Source: an uncultured Catenibacterium sp. (GTDB lineage Bacteria; Bacillota_I; Bacilli_A; Erysipelotrichales; Coprobacillaceae). Taken from it: DNA of 6,638 bases. This document shows, in pieces, positions 1 through 5,607 of the stretch (its first letter is position 1; the number at the start of each line of letters is the position of its first letter). The stretch covers positions 1 to 6,638 of the forward strand of contig CAAFPB010000084.1 in assembly GCA_900764725.1 (NCBI GenBank), written 5' to 3'. The translations under genes were made by a program, and so were the position numbers. The notes under the pieces are model-generated. The model had not been told where the DNA came from. It made no database searches and worked only from the letters and a program-made list of their open reading frames with translations.

Positions 1-101
1 GCCATAATCTGGATACCAGACTCATGACACATATCTACTAACTGTGTAGGTGTATATTCGCCATCATCACTATAGAAACTATGCATATGTAAATCAATCA
101 T
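1..101 (-). CDS. PHP-domain metal-dependent phosphoesterase, N-terminal fragment
   Basis: The first 33 codons of a leftward gene are visible; the rest lies outside the window. The translation starts MIDLHMHSFYSDDGEYTP. The D-L-H-x-H-S pattern followed by S-D-D-G is the first metal-binding motif of the PHP family (histidinol phosphatase, TrpH/YciV-type 5'-3' exonuclease or phosphatase, and polymerase-associated PHP domains). Members hydrolyse phosphoesters with a multi-metal centre whose first two His ligands would be His5 and His7 here. The start is the ATG at 99-101, preceded by a strong AGGAGG ribosome site (complement of 108-113) six bases away. The short upstream motif and immediate start favour the small stand-alone TrpH-like phosphoesterases, but the substrate cannot be told from 33 residues. 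It is divergent from the aminotransferase, with about 130 bp between them. Confidence 0.8.
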   Translation of the reverse strand, partial: MIDLHMHSFYSDDGEYTPTQLVDMCHESGIQIM

Positions 102-123
102 ATTTTTCCTCCTCTCATATATA

Positions 124-139
124 TTCATCATATCATGAA
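124..139. promoter_or_regulatory. imperfect palindrome in the divergent intergenic region
   Basis: TTCATCATATCATGAA pairs 7 of 8 positions about its centre; only the C129/C134 pair fails. It lies just upstream of the PHP ribosome site and between two divergent genes, where an operator would be expected. The outer half-sites TTCAT/ATGAA also occur in the palindrome at 1983-1995, with a different spacing. In AT-rich DNA such palindromes arise by chance, so this is only a candidate. Confidence 0.2.
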
Positions 140-184
140 CAACAAACAATCTTCAGATATTTCATATCTTGTCATTCATTTTAC

Positions 185-211
185 GTGACAAATATTAGTC
201 ATTGTGATAAT
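185..211 (+). promoter_or_regulatory. candidate promoter for the aminotransferase
   Basis: GATAAT at 206-211 is a five-of-six match to the -10 box. GTGACA at 185-190 matches five of six -35 bases, but the 15-bp spacer is shorter than ideal. Transcription would begin near 218, giving a leader of under 20 nt that still contains the AAGGAG ribosome site at 221-226. Read by eye only. Confidence 0.3.
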
Positions 212-234
212 TTATTTGAAAAGGAGTTGATTTT

Positions 235-1398
235 ATGAATTTATCTCATCGTACTGATACATTTACTGATTCAGTGATCAGAAGAATGACAAGAGTATGT
301 CTCAAATATAACGCAATTAATTTATCTCAAGGTTTCCCTGATTTTGATCCACCTAAAGAGATATGTGATCGTCTAACTGAAGTCTCTCATGAAGATTATC
401 ATCAATATGCAATCACTTGGGGTGCACAGAACTTTAGAGAAGCACTTGCCAAGAAACAGGAAAAATATATGGGATTACCTATAAATCCAAATAAGAATAT
501 TGTAGTCACTTGTGGTTCTACAGAAGCGATGATGTGCGCTATGATGACTGTTTGTGATCCAGGAGATAAGGTTGTAGTCTTCTCCCCTTTCTATGAAAAC
601 TATGGCGCTGATGCCATCCTTTCCGATGCAAAGCCAATCTATGTTCCACTATATCCACCTCTATTTAATTTCGATAAGAAGGAATTAGAAGATGCTTTTA
701 AGCAACATCCAAAAGCACTTATTCTATGTAACCCTTCTAACCCTTGTGGCAAAGTCTTTACTAAAGAAGAACTAGAATATATTGCCTCACTTGCAGTGAA
801 GTATGATACATATGTCATTACGGATGAAGTTTATGAACATATAGTTTATAAACCTTATGAACATGTCTATTTTGCGTCTCTTCCAGGTATGTTTGAAAGA
901 ACTATTTCATGTAGTTCACTCAGTAAGACTTATTCTATTACAGGCTGGCGTTTAGGTTATATTATAGCGCCAGAAAATATTATCGATGTCGCAAAGAAGG
1001 TTCATGACTTCTTAACAGTTGGTGCAAGTGCACCACTACAGGAAGCAGCAGTAGTAGGACTTGAATTTAGTGAAGACTATTATAAAGAACTACAGGCATT
1101 ATATACACATAAGAGAGATTTATTCTGTAATGGCTTAAAAGAGCTTGGTATTACTTATACTGAGCCACAGGGTGCTTATTATGTGCTTGTAGATATATCT
1201 GAATTTGGTTATAACGATGATGTCAAGTTCTGTGAAGATCTAGCAAGAATTGTAGGTGTTGGCACTGTACCAGGTTCTAGTTTCTTTAAAGAAGATGTGA
1301 ATCATTTGATTCGTTTCCATTTTGCGAAAAAAGATGAAACACTACTTGGGGCACTAGATAAATTAAAAGATATGAAAAAGAAGATGCCCCATTATTAA
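235..1398 (+). CDS. pyridoxal-phosphate-dependent aminotransferase, class I/II (fold type I)
   Basis: A 387-residue protein of normal length for the family, which moves an amino group from an amino acid to a 2-oxo acid in the cytoplasm. Family landmarks in order: N-terminal NLSQGFPDFDPP (29-40), typical of the aspartate/kynurenine/methionine aminotransferase branch; NPSNPCGK (166-173), with the PLP-contacting Asn169; TDEVYEH (196-202), with Asp197 pairing the PLP ring nitrogen and Tyr200; SSLSKTYSITGWRLGY (227-242), with Lys231 as the Schiff-base lysine and Arg239 at the phosphate; and Arg360 in LIRFHFAK, which should bind the substrate carboxylate. All key residues are present, so it should be active. 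The ATG start has AAGGAG 8 bp upstream. The substrate is unresolved: aspartate, aromatic/kynurenine, methionine and the PatA-type N-acetyl-diaminopimelate enzymes share these motifs. It appears monocistronic and its last codons overlap the convergent regulator gene. Confidence 0.92.
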   Translation: MNLSHRTDTFTDSVIRRMTRVCLKYNAINLSQGFPDFDPPKEICDRLTEVSHEDYHQYAITWGAQNFREALAKKQEKYMGLPINPNKNIVVTCGSTEAMMCAMMTVCDPGDKVVVFSPFYENYGADAILSDAKPIYVPLYPPLFNFDKKELEDAFKQHPKALILCNPSNPCGKVFTKEELEYIASLAVKYDTYVITDEVYEHIVYKPYEHVYFASLPGMFERTISCSSLSKTYSITGWRLGYIIAPENIIDVAKKVHDFLTVGASAPLQEAAVVGLEFSEDYYKELQALYTHKRDLFCNGLKELGITYTEPQGAYYVLVDISEFGYNDDVKFCEDLARIVGVGTVPGSSFFKEDVNHLIRFHFAKKDETLLGALDKLKDMKKKMPHY

Positions 1399-1406
1399 GG
1401 CATCTT
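1381..1406 (-). terminator. hairpin terminator of the TetR gene, inside the aminotransferase 3' end
   Basis: AAGATGCC (1381-1388) and GGCATCTT (1399-1406) form a perfect 8-bp stem with a 10-base loop. On the minus strand the hairpin is followed by CTTTTTC and further T-rich sequence, as expected for a factor-independent terminator of the leftward regulator gene. On the plus strand no T-run follows, so it would stop the aminotransferase transcript poorly. The stem includes aminotransferase codons and the loop holds the stop codons of both genes. Confidence 0.5.
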
Positions 1407-1925
1407 CGGTGCACTTTCACTAATCATCTTGGCAACTTCCTGTGCAGAAACTAGTTTACCTGTCTTTTCCCAATTAATAAATGTATTGAGCAAAGCACCT
1501 GCATAGTAATACGCACGATAAATCATATCTTTATGATCAGAGTAGAGTTCTACCATAAAATGATTAACCGCATTCACTAAAACAGAATAAAGACCCTGTC
1601 TTTCCATGATAATAAAAAATGTAGCATACTGATCAAAAAATTCTATTGAAAACAGAATATGTGAATATTCCATAAAACGTTCTCCTTTAGGACGTTTTTT
1701 ATGTTCCCCAAGATATTGGATAATAATCTCACGTAGATAGTCTTCTATCGCATTCACCTTAGAATCATAATAATGATAATAAGTCATACGTGAAATACCA
1801 GCCTTTTTCGCTATCTGACTTACTGTAATCTTATCTAGAGGTTCTCTCTTCATAAGCTCTACAATAGCCTCTCCTATACACATTCTTGTAAACCTATTTC
1901 TTTGTGTTTTCTTATTTACGTCCAT
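1395..1925 (-). CDS. TetR/AcrR-family transcriptional regulator
   Basis: A 176-residue one-component repressor-like protein. Residues 12-32 form the first helix of the DNA-binding domain. Residues 33-56 (from ITVSQIAKKAGISRMTYYHYY to the following DSK) are the classic TetR helix-turn-helix, with the recognition helix around SRMTYYHYY. The rest is an all-helical ligand/dimer domain with many aromatics (FFDQYATFFIIMERQG, YRAYYYAGALLNTF); it resembles the short TetR C-terminal domains of low-GC Gram-positives and I cannot assign a ligand. The ATG at 1923-1925 is chosen because AGAGGTG (complement of 1933-1939) lies 7 bp upstream. A GTG three codons earlier would sit on top of that site. It is divergent from degV and probably regulates it and/or itself through the palindrome at 1983-1995. 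Its stop overlaps the aminotransferase by 4 bp. Confidence 0.88.
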   Translation of the reverse strand: MDVNKKTQRNRFTRMCIGEAIVELMKREPLDKITVSQIAKKAGISRMTYYHYYDSKVNAIEDYLREIIIQYLGEHKKRPKGERFMEYSHILFSIEFFDQYATFFIIMERQGLYSVLVNAVNHFMVELYSDHKDMIYRAYYYAGALLNTFINWEKTGKLVSAQEVAKMISESAPKMP

Positions 1926-1972
1926 AAACTGCACCTCTGAACAAATTTTTTACATAAACTTTCTCTTTGTAA

Positions 1973-2001
1973 ATTGTATCATTTCATAATATGAACTACA
2001 A
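1973..2001 (-). promoter_or_regulatory. candidate promoter for the TetR-type regulator
   Basis: Read on the minus strand, TGATACAAT (complement of 1973-1981) is an extended -10 element whose TACAAT matches five of six consensus bases. TTGTAG (complement of 1996-2001) stands 17 bp upstream as a weak -35 matching only TTG. The start site would fall near 1966, leaving a leader of about 40 nt before the ATG at 1925. Confidence 0.4.
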
Positions 2002-2002
2002 T
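1974..2002 (+). promoter_or_regulatory. candidate promoter for degV
   Basis: TTGTAT (1974-1979) and TACAAT (1997-2002) are separated by exactly 17 bp. The -10 matches five of six bases and the -35 only TTG. The start site would be near 2009, just before the GGGAGG ribosome site. This promoter occupies almost the same bases as the minus-strand promoter, so RNA polymerase could use only one at a time. Confidence 0.4.
1983..1995. promoter_or_regulatory. perfect 6-1-6 palindrome, candidate TetR operator
   Basis: TTCATA-A-TATGAA is a perfect inverted repeat about A1989. It lies in the spacers of both divergent promoters, between the -10 and -35 boxes. Autoregulating TetR-family proteins usually bind such a site in the intergenic region beside their own gene. 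The position is what makes it persuasive; binding is inferred. Confidence 0.4.
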
Positions 2003-2027
2003 AGTATTGATAGGGAGGTTTTTTCGC

Positions 2028-2858
2028 ATGAAAAGAAAAATTGTAGCCGACTCATCTTGTGATATGTGGGAATTAAATGGCGTTGATTTTGCGGTAGCAC
2101 CGATCACTATTTCTACTGATAATAAGCACTATGTAGATAATCAGGAACTAGATGTTCATTTAATGTCTGAAGAGCTTGCAAGCTATAAAGGTACATCACA
2201 TACTGCATGTCCAAGTGTTGGGTCTTGGTTAGATTGTTATGAAGGGTATGATGAAGTTTTTGTAATCACTTTAACTGGTACTATGTCAGGAACATATAAT
2301 TCTGCCATGACAGCTAAAGGTATTTATGAAGAAGAAAATGAGAATGTGAAAGTACATGTATTTGATAGTTTATCTACAGGTCCTGAAATGAGATTACTTA
2401 TTGAAAAGTTAAAAGAAATGATCGAAGAAGATCTATCATTTGAAGAAATTGTAGAAAAAGGACAGGACTACTTAAAACATACTAGATTATTCTTCGCATT
2501 AAAATCATTACATAACTTTGCGATGAATGGGCGTGTAAGTAAAGCAATTGCTTCTGCGATTGGTGTATTAAATATTTCTATTTTCGCAACTGCAAGCGAA
2601 GAAGGTACTATTCAGCAAATCAGTAAATGTCGTGGTGAAAAGAAGGTTGTGAAATCTATGATTGAACATCTTGAAAATGCTGGATACCATGGTGGTAAGG
2701 TACGTATCTCACATGCAGAAAATTTAAAGCTTGCACATAATGTAAGAGATAAGATTTTAGAACTATATCCTAATGCGGATATTATTATTTATCCAATGGG
2801 TGGTCTATGCACTTACTATTCTGAAATAGGTGGACTACTAGTAGGATGTGAATGTTAA
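2028..2858 (+). CDS. DegV-family (fatty-acid-binding type) protein
   Basis: A 276-residue protein of normal DegV length. Characterised relatives (FakB) carry a bound fatty acid that is presented to the kinase FakA for phosphorylation; many others have no known role. Landmarks: KIVADSSCDM (4-13), the N-terminal DegV signature; FVITLTGTMSGTYNSA (78-93), the central Ser/Thr-rich ligand loop; LHNFAMNGRVSK (161-172), corresponding to the family's L-x-x-L-x-x-x-G-R-x-S region; and the C-terminal GGLCTYYSEIGGLLVGCEC (258-276). In FakB-type proteins this last stretch usually carries a His in an H-T-G-P-G-like motif; here a Tyr seems to stand there, so fatty-acid binding should not be assumed. The ATG start has GGGAGG nine bases upstream (2013-2018); a TTG at 2007 would read through that site. 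No FakA-like kinase is in the window. Single-gene unit ending at the terminator at 2857-2882, probably under the divergent TetR protein. Confidence 0.9.
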   Translation: MKRKIVADSSCDMWELNGVDFAVAPITISTDNKHYVDNQELDVHLMSEELASYKGTSHTACPSVGSWLDCYEGYDEVFVITLTGTMSGTYNSAMTAKGIYEEENENVKVHVFDSLSTGPEMRLLIEKLKEMIEEDLSFEEIVEKGQDYLKHTRLFFALKSLHNFAMNGRVSKAIASAIGVLNISIFATASEEGTIQQISKCRGEKKVVKSMIEHLENAGYHGGKVRISHAENLKLAHNVRDKILELYPNADIIIYPMGGLCTYYSEIGGLLVGCEC

Positions 2859-2882
2859 ACCAGTTGAGAAACTGGTTTTTTT
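2857..2882 (+). terminator. factor-independent terminator of degV
   Basis: AAACCAGTT (2857-2865) and AACTGGTTT (2870-2878) form a perfect 9-bp stem closed by a GAGA loop. A run of seven T ends at 2882. The stem begins inside the degV stop codon. Confidence 0.9.
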
Positions 2883-2901
2883 CATATCGAAAATGTATAA
2901 T
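2873..2901 (+). promoter_or_regulatory. promoter of the chromate-type transporter operon
   Basis: TATAAT at 2896-2901 is a perfect -10 box. No good -35 exists at the right distance: the bases 17 bp upstream (TGGTTT, 2873-2878) belong to the degV terminator stem. Transcription would begin near 2908, which leaves room for the ribosome site at 2913-2919 and supports the TTG start at 2926. Confidence 0.5.
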
Positions 2902-2925
2902 ACAGGACATAGAAAGGTGAATACT

Positions 2926-3474
2926 TTGAAGAATAAATTAGTAAAACTCTTCTTTTCTACTCTTTACTTAAGTGCATTTACTTTTGGTGGAGGATATGTC
3001 ATTGTCTCTTTAATGAAGAAGAAGTTTGTGGATGAATATCACTGGATAGATGAAGATGAGATGTTAGATCTAGTAGCTATAGCACAGAGTGCACCAGGAC
3101 CTATTGCGGTCAATGGGGCTATTGTAGTGGGATATAAGATGGCAGGACTACTGGGTATATTCATCTCAGTACTTGCGACCATTATTCCTCCCTTTGTGAT
3201 CATATCTGTTATTTCTGTCTTTTATGAAATATTTAAGACGAATTTAATTGTATCTTTGATGTTAGAAGGTATGCAGGCCGGTGTGGGTGCAGTGATTGCA
3301 TCAGTATGCTTTACTATGGGGAGTGGGTTACTCAAAGAAAAGAATAAACTTTATCCTGTTATTATGATTGGTGCTTTTGTCGCTAACTATATATTTAATA
3401 TCAATGTCATGATCGTGATTATTATCTGTATCATGATTGGATTACTTTATTCTATGAAAGGAGCACAGTCATGA
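2926..3474 (+). CDS. short CHR-domain transporter subunit, first of a pair (chromate-type)
   Basis: A 182-residue, very hydrophobic inner-membrane protein with a single CHR domain. FGGGY (20-24) and QSAPGPIAVN (54-63) are the two conserved CHR motifs. About five to six membrane segments follow from roughly 5-30 to the C-terminus. Long CHR proteins (ChrA) hold two such domains in one chain and export chromate; short ones are encoded as adjacent pairs that work together, as here. The natural substrate in an anaerobe may be another oxyanion, so 'chromate' is a family name. The start is inferred to be the TTG at 2926-2928 with AAAGGTG 6 bp before it. An in-frame ATG at 2848 lies inside degV and before the terminator, and a GTG at 2917 would leave almost no leader after the promoter. 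The stop overlaps the next gene by ATGA. Confidence 0.87.
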   Translation: MKNKLVKLFFSTLYLSAFTFGGGYVIVSLMKKKFVDEYHWIDEDEMLDLVAIAQSAPGPIAVNGAIVVGYKMAGLLGIFISVLATIIPPFVIISVISVFYEIFKTNLIVSLMLEGMQAGVGAVIASVCFTMGSGLLKEKNKLYPVIMIGAFVANYIFNINVMIVIIICIMIGLLYSMKGAQS

Positions 3475-4016
3475 TCTATTTACAGCTATTCTTAAGTTTC
3501 TTGCAGGTCGGTGCATTTAGTTTTGGTGGTGGCTATGCCGCCATGCCACTTATTAAACAGCAGGTCATTACAACCCATCATTGGTTATCTGTCTCTGAAT
3601 TTACTGATCTCATCTCTATTTCACAGATGACACCTGGTCCTATCGCAATCAATTCTGCGACTTTCGTAGGAATCAAGATTGCCGGTATTCCTGGGGCTAT
3701 TTGTGCTACTATTGGCTGTGTATTACCATCATGCATTATTGTAGGAATCATCAGTTATTTCTATATCAAATATCGACATATGGATAAATTACAAAATGTC
3801 TTAAAGATGTTAAGACCAGCAGTTGTCGCATTAATTGCGACTGCCGGTGTCTCTATTCTTACAACTGCCTTCTTTGGTGAAAGCTTCAATACATTTAAGA
3901 TTCATCTTGTAGTCATATTTACTCTATGTGTTATCTTACTCACTAAGTATAAGTGGGATCCTATTCTTGTCATGATCCTTGCAGGAGTTATGAATACAAT
4001 CTACTATTTCATCTAA
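3471..4016 (+). CDS. short CHR-domain transporter subunit, second of a pair (chromate-type)
   Basis: A 181-residue membrane protein, paralogous to the preceding gene product. FGGGYAAMPL (18-27) and QMTPGPIAIN (52-61) align with the same motifs in the partner. Several hydrophobic segments follow (about 64-90, 110-130, 140-155, 163-181). Short CHR pairs are thought to insert with opposite topology and form one heteromeric transporter; that is family knowledge and not visible here. The ATG overlaps the upstream stop as ATGA and has AAAGGAG (3457-3463) seven bases before it, so translation is likely coupled and roughly equal in amount. The gene ends directly in the bidirectional terminator, closing a two-gene operon. 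Confidence 0.88.
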   Translation: MIYLQLFLSFLQVGAFSFGGGYAAMPLIKQQVITTHHWLSVSEFTDLISISQMTPGPIAINSATFVGIKIAGIPGAICATIGCVLPSCIIVGIISYFYIKYRHMDKLQNVLKMLRPAVVALIATAGVSILTTAFFGESFNTFKIHLVVIFTLCVILLTKYKWDPILVMILAGVMNTIYYFI

Positions 4017-4039
4017 AAAAGCCTCAAAGAGGCTTTTTT
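4015..4039. terminator. bidirectional terminator between convergent operons
   Basis: AAAAAAGCCTC (4015-4025) pairs perfectly with GAGGCTTTTTT (4029-4039) around an AAA loop. A run of six T follows the GC-rich core on either strand, so it should stop both the CHR operon and the SirTM operon. It includes bases of both flanking stop codons (TAA at 4014-4016 on plus, and at 4040-4038 on minus). Confidence 0.9.
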
Positions 4040-4895
4040 AAAGTTGACTGATGATATCTCCAATATCATCATCAATACAAATAGATTGTGAACTGATTTC
4101 AGGTGAACATGATGCATATCCTTTATTTATAGATACATAAGTTGCTTCTGGGTTATTGGCTGTCATTTGCCAGAATGGGTATTTAATAATTACAGGCGTA
4201 TTATATCCTACACCTAATTCTAAAAAGAGAATCTTTTTATTTACTCTCGTACGTAGGAATTCTGTATATCTCTCTTTCGCAAGATGCCATCCTTCATCTT
4301 CCACAAAAGTATCATCACAACGCAAGTTCATAGTAAGTGGTTTACCACAATGAGGACAGATAGGTATAAGTTTTGTAGGTATTTTCATATCCTTCTGTTT
4401 TTGTATCATCTCTTCAATGATTGATTCATTGTCATATGTTTCCTGAGTACATGGTTCACTACATTGGAATAATCCATAATCACCCTGTGTATAGAATAAT
4501 CTCTGTTTATCAAAACCAGCTTTTTGAAAACAATGATCTACATTAGTAGTAATCACAAAGTAATCTTTCTCTTTCACAAGTTCAAAAAGCTTATTATATA
4601 CATCCTTAGGAGGTTCCATATAACGATTAATATAAATATAACGACTCCAATAAGCCCAATGTTCTTCTAGACTATCAAAGGGATAAAATCCTCCAGAATA
4701 CATATCAGTAAAGCCATATTTATGAATAAAATCAGAAAAATACTGATTAAAACGTGGACCACTATATTCAAAACCTGCAGAAGTAGATAAACCAGCCCCT
4801 GCACCTATCACAATACAATCAGCATCATTTATAAGTTCTTTAAGCTGATTTAAGTAATTCTTGGTAGATGTTTTTGTCACTGTCTTTAAACACAT
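4038..4895 (-). CDS. sirTM: class M sirtuin (SirTM), protein ADP-ribosyltransferase
   Basis: A 285-residue Sir2-fold protein. GAGAGLSTSAG (31-41) is the NAD-binding loop, TTNVDHCF (116-123) replaces the TQN motif, and LELGVGYNTPVI (225-236) is the second nucleotide-binding segment. A zinc ribbon is formed by C145-x3-C149 and C180-x2-C183. The catalytic His of deacetylase sirtuins is replaced by Gln137 in YTQGDYG. Together with Asn118, Asp120 and Arg192 (in MNLRCDD), this is the arrangement I recall for the ADP-ribosylating SirTM class of Streptococcus pyogenes and Staphylococcus aureus. SirTM uses NAD+ to mono-ADP-ribosylate a target, known in those species to be a lipoylated GcvH-like protein, in response to oxidative stress. 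The start ATG has GAAGGTG 7 bp upstream and lies 56 bp inside the macrodomain gene; no later Met precedes the NAD loop. Last gene of the operon, ending in the shared terminator. A degraded NAD hydrolase-like role is unlikely given the intact motifs. Confidence 0.9.
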   Translation of the reverse strand: MCLKTVTKTSTKNYLNQLKELINDADCIVIGAGAGLSTSAGFEYSGPRFNQYFSDFIHKYGFTDMYSGGFYPFDSLEEHWAYWSRYIYINRYMEPPKDVYNKLFELVKEKDYFVITTNVDHCFQKAGFDKQRLFYTQGDYGLFQCSEPCTQETYDNESIIEEMIQKQKDMKIPTKLIPICPHCGKPLTMNLRCDDTFVEDEGWHLAKERYTEFLRTRVNKKILFLELGVGYNTPVIIKYPFWQMTANNPEATYVSINKGYASCSPEISSQSICIDDDIGDIISQL

Positions 4896-5607
4896 TGAAT
4901 ATCACCTTCACTTTACTTTTTGTTTCTTCTTTATATTCTTTTACTGTTTGAATCGCAATTTGTGCTGCTTCATAAGGAGGAAAATGGAATTCACCTGTAG
5001 ATATACAACAGAATGCGATACTTTCTAAATGATAACTCTCTGCAAGTTTTAAACATGATAAATAACATGATTTCAAAGCATCACAATCTTTCTGTGTAAG
5101 AGAGTATGCGACAATAGGTCCTACTGTATGAATTACATAGGAACAAGGGAGATTATAAGCCGGTGTGATTTTCGCCTTGCCTGTTTGTTCAATATCTCCA
5201 TGCATTATTTCAGCACACTTATTTCGCAACTGAATACCTGCATATGTATGAATCGCATTATCAATACAGCCATGATTTGGACAGAAACAACCTAACATCT
5301 GAGAATTCGCTGCATTCACAATTGCATCACATTCAAGTGTTGTGATATCTCCCTGCCAAATATAAAGATCAGGCTGTACTTCTTCTAAATTTGAAAGAGT
5401 CGTTATTCCCTTCTCTTTCAACTCTTCCTGTAAATAATCATTTTGAATATCTATAAATTCCTTTGATACAGTATCAGGCATACGTACATTCATTAATCCT
5501 CTTAATAATCTTTTCTGATTATATGTATCCTGAGGTATATCAGTAGTTTCGTTTCTTTCATTAAGTAAGTAATCAATCAAATACAGTCTTCTTTCTAACT
5601 GATTCAT
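4840..5607 (-). CDS. zinc-dependent macrodomain, protein ADP-ribosyl hydrolase
   Basis: A 255-residue protein of the usual length for the SirTM-linked macrodomains. An N-terminal helical extension of about 80 residues (MNQLERRLYLIDYLLNER at the start) is followed by the macro fold. WQGDIT (84-89) contains the adenine-binding Asp87, VNAAN (97-101) the ribose loop, and STGEFHFP (203-210) the diphosphate loop. Between them G-C-F-C-P-N-H-G-C-I-D-N (106-117) supplies the zinc site of this class: Cys107, His112 and Cys114. These enzymes remove the ADP-ribose placed by SirTM, so the two genes form a writer/eraser pair. Cys109 is an extra Cys in the zinc loop. The ATG is set by its ATGA overlap with the upstream stop; the longer reading starting with TTG at 5634 lies inside the upstream gene. 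The ribosome site is weak (GGCGG about 10 bp upstream), which suggests translation by coupling. Its 3' end overlaps sirTM by 56 bp. Confidence 0.9.
   Translation of the reverse strand: MNQLERRLYLIDYLLNERNETTDIPQDTYNQKRLLRGLMNVRMPDTVSKEFIDIQNDYLQEELKEKGITTLSNLEEVQPDLYIWQGDITTLECDAIVNAANSQMLGCFCPNHGCIDNAIHTYAGIQLRNKCAEIMHGDIEQTGKAKITPAYNLPCSYVIHTVGPIVAYSLTQKDCDALKSCYLSCLKLAESYHLESIAFCCISTGEFHFPPYEAAQIAIQTVKEYKEETKSKVKVIFNVFKDSDKNIYQELLKSA

Noticed and set aside
50..238. Open frame of 62 codons on the plus strand
   Set aside because: It is antisense to the PHP gene and then crosses the divergent intergenic region and the aminotransferase ribosome site. Its composition (many Tyr, His, Ser) is that of translated AT-rich non-coding DNA, and it has no ribosome site.
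1926..1934. GTG start that would lengthen the TetR protein by three residues
   Set aside because: The AGAGGTG ribosome site overlaps this GTG, and spacing is right only for the ATG at 1925.
2007..2027. TTG start that would lengthen the DegV protein by seven residues
   Set aside because: These codons translate the GGGAGG ribosome site itself, and the family N-terminus (K-R-K-I-V-A-D-S-S) begins at the ATG at 2028.
2848..2925. ATG start that would add 26 residues to the first CHR protein
   Set aside because: The extension runs through the degV terminator and the downstream promoter, and it is not membrane-like CHR sequence.
2926..4016. A single ChrA gene broken by a frameshift into two halves
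   Set aside because: Each half carries its own full set of CHR motifs, the second has a good ribosome site and ATGA-coupled start, and paired short CHR genes are a known arrangement.
4156..4353. Open frame of 65 codons on the plus strand
   Set aside because: It is antisense to the strongly supported SirTM gene and has no promoter, ribosome site or recognisable motif.
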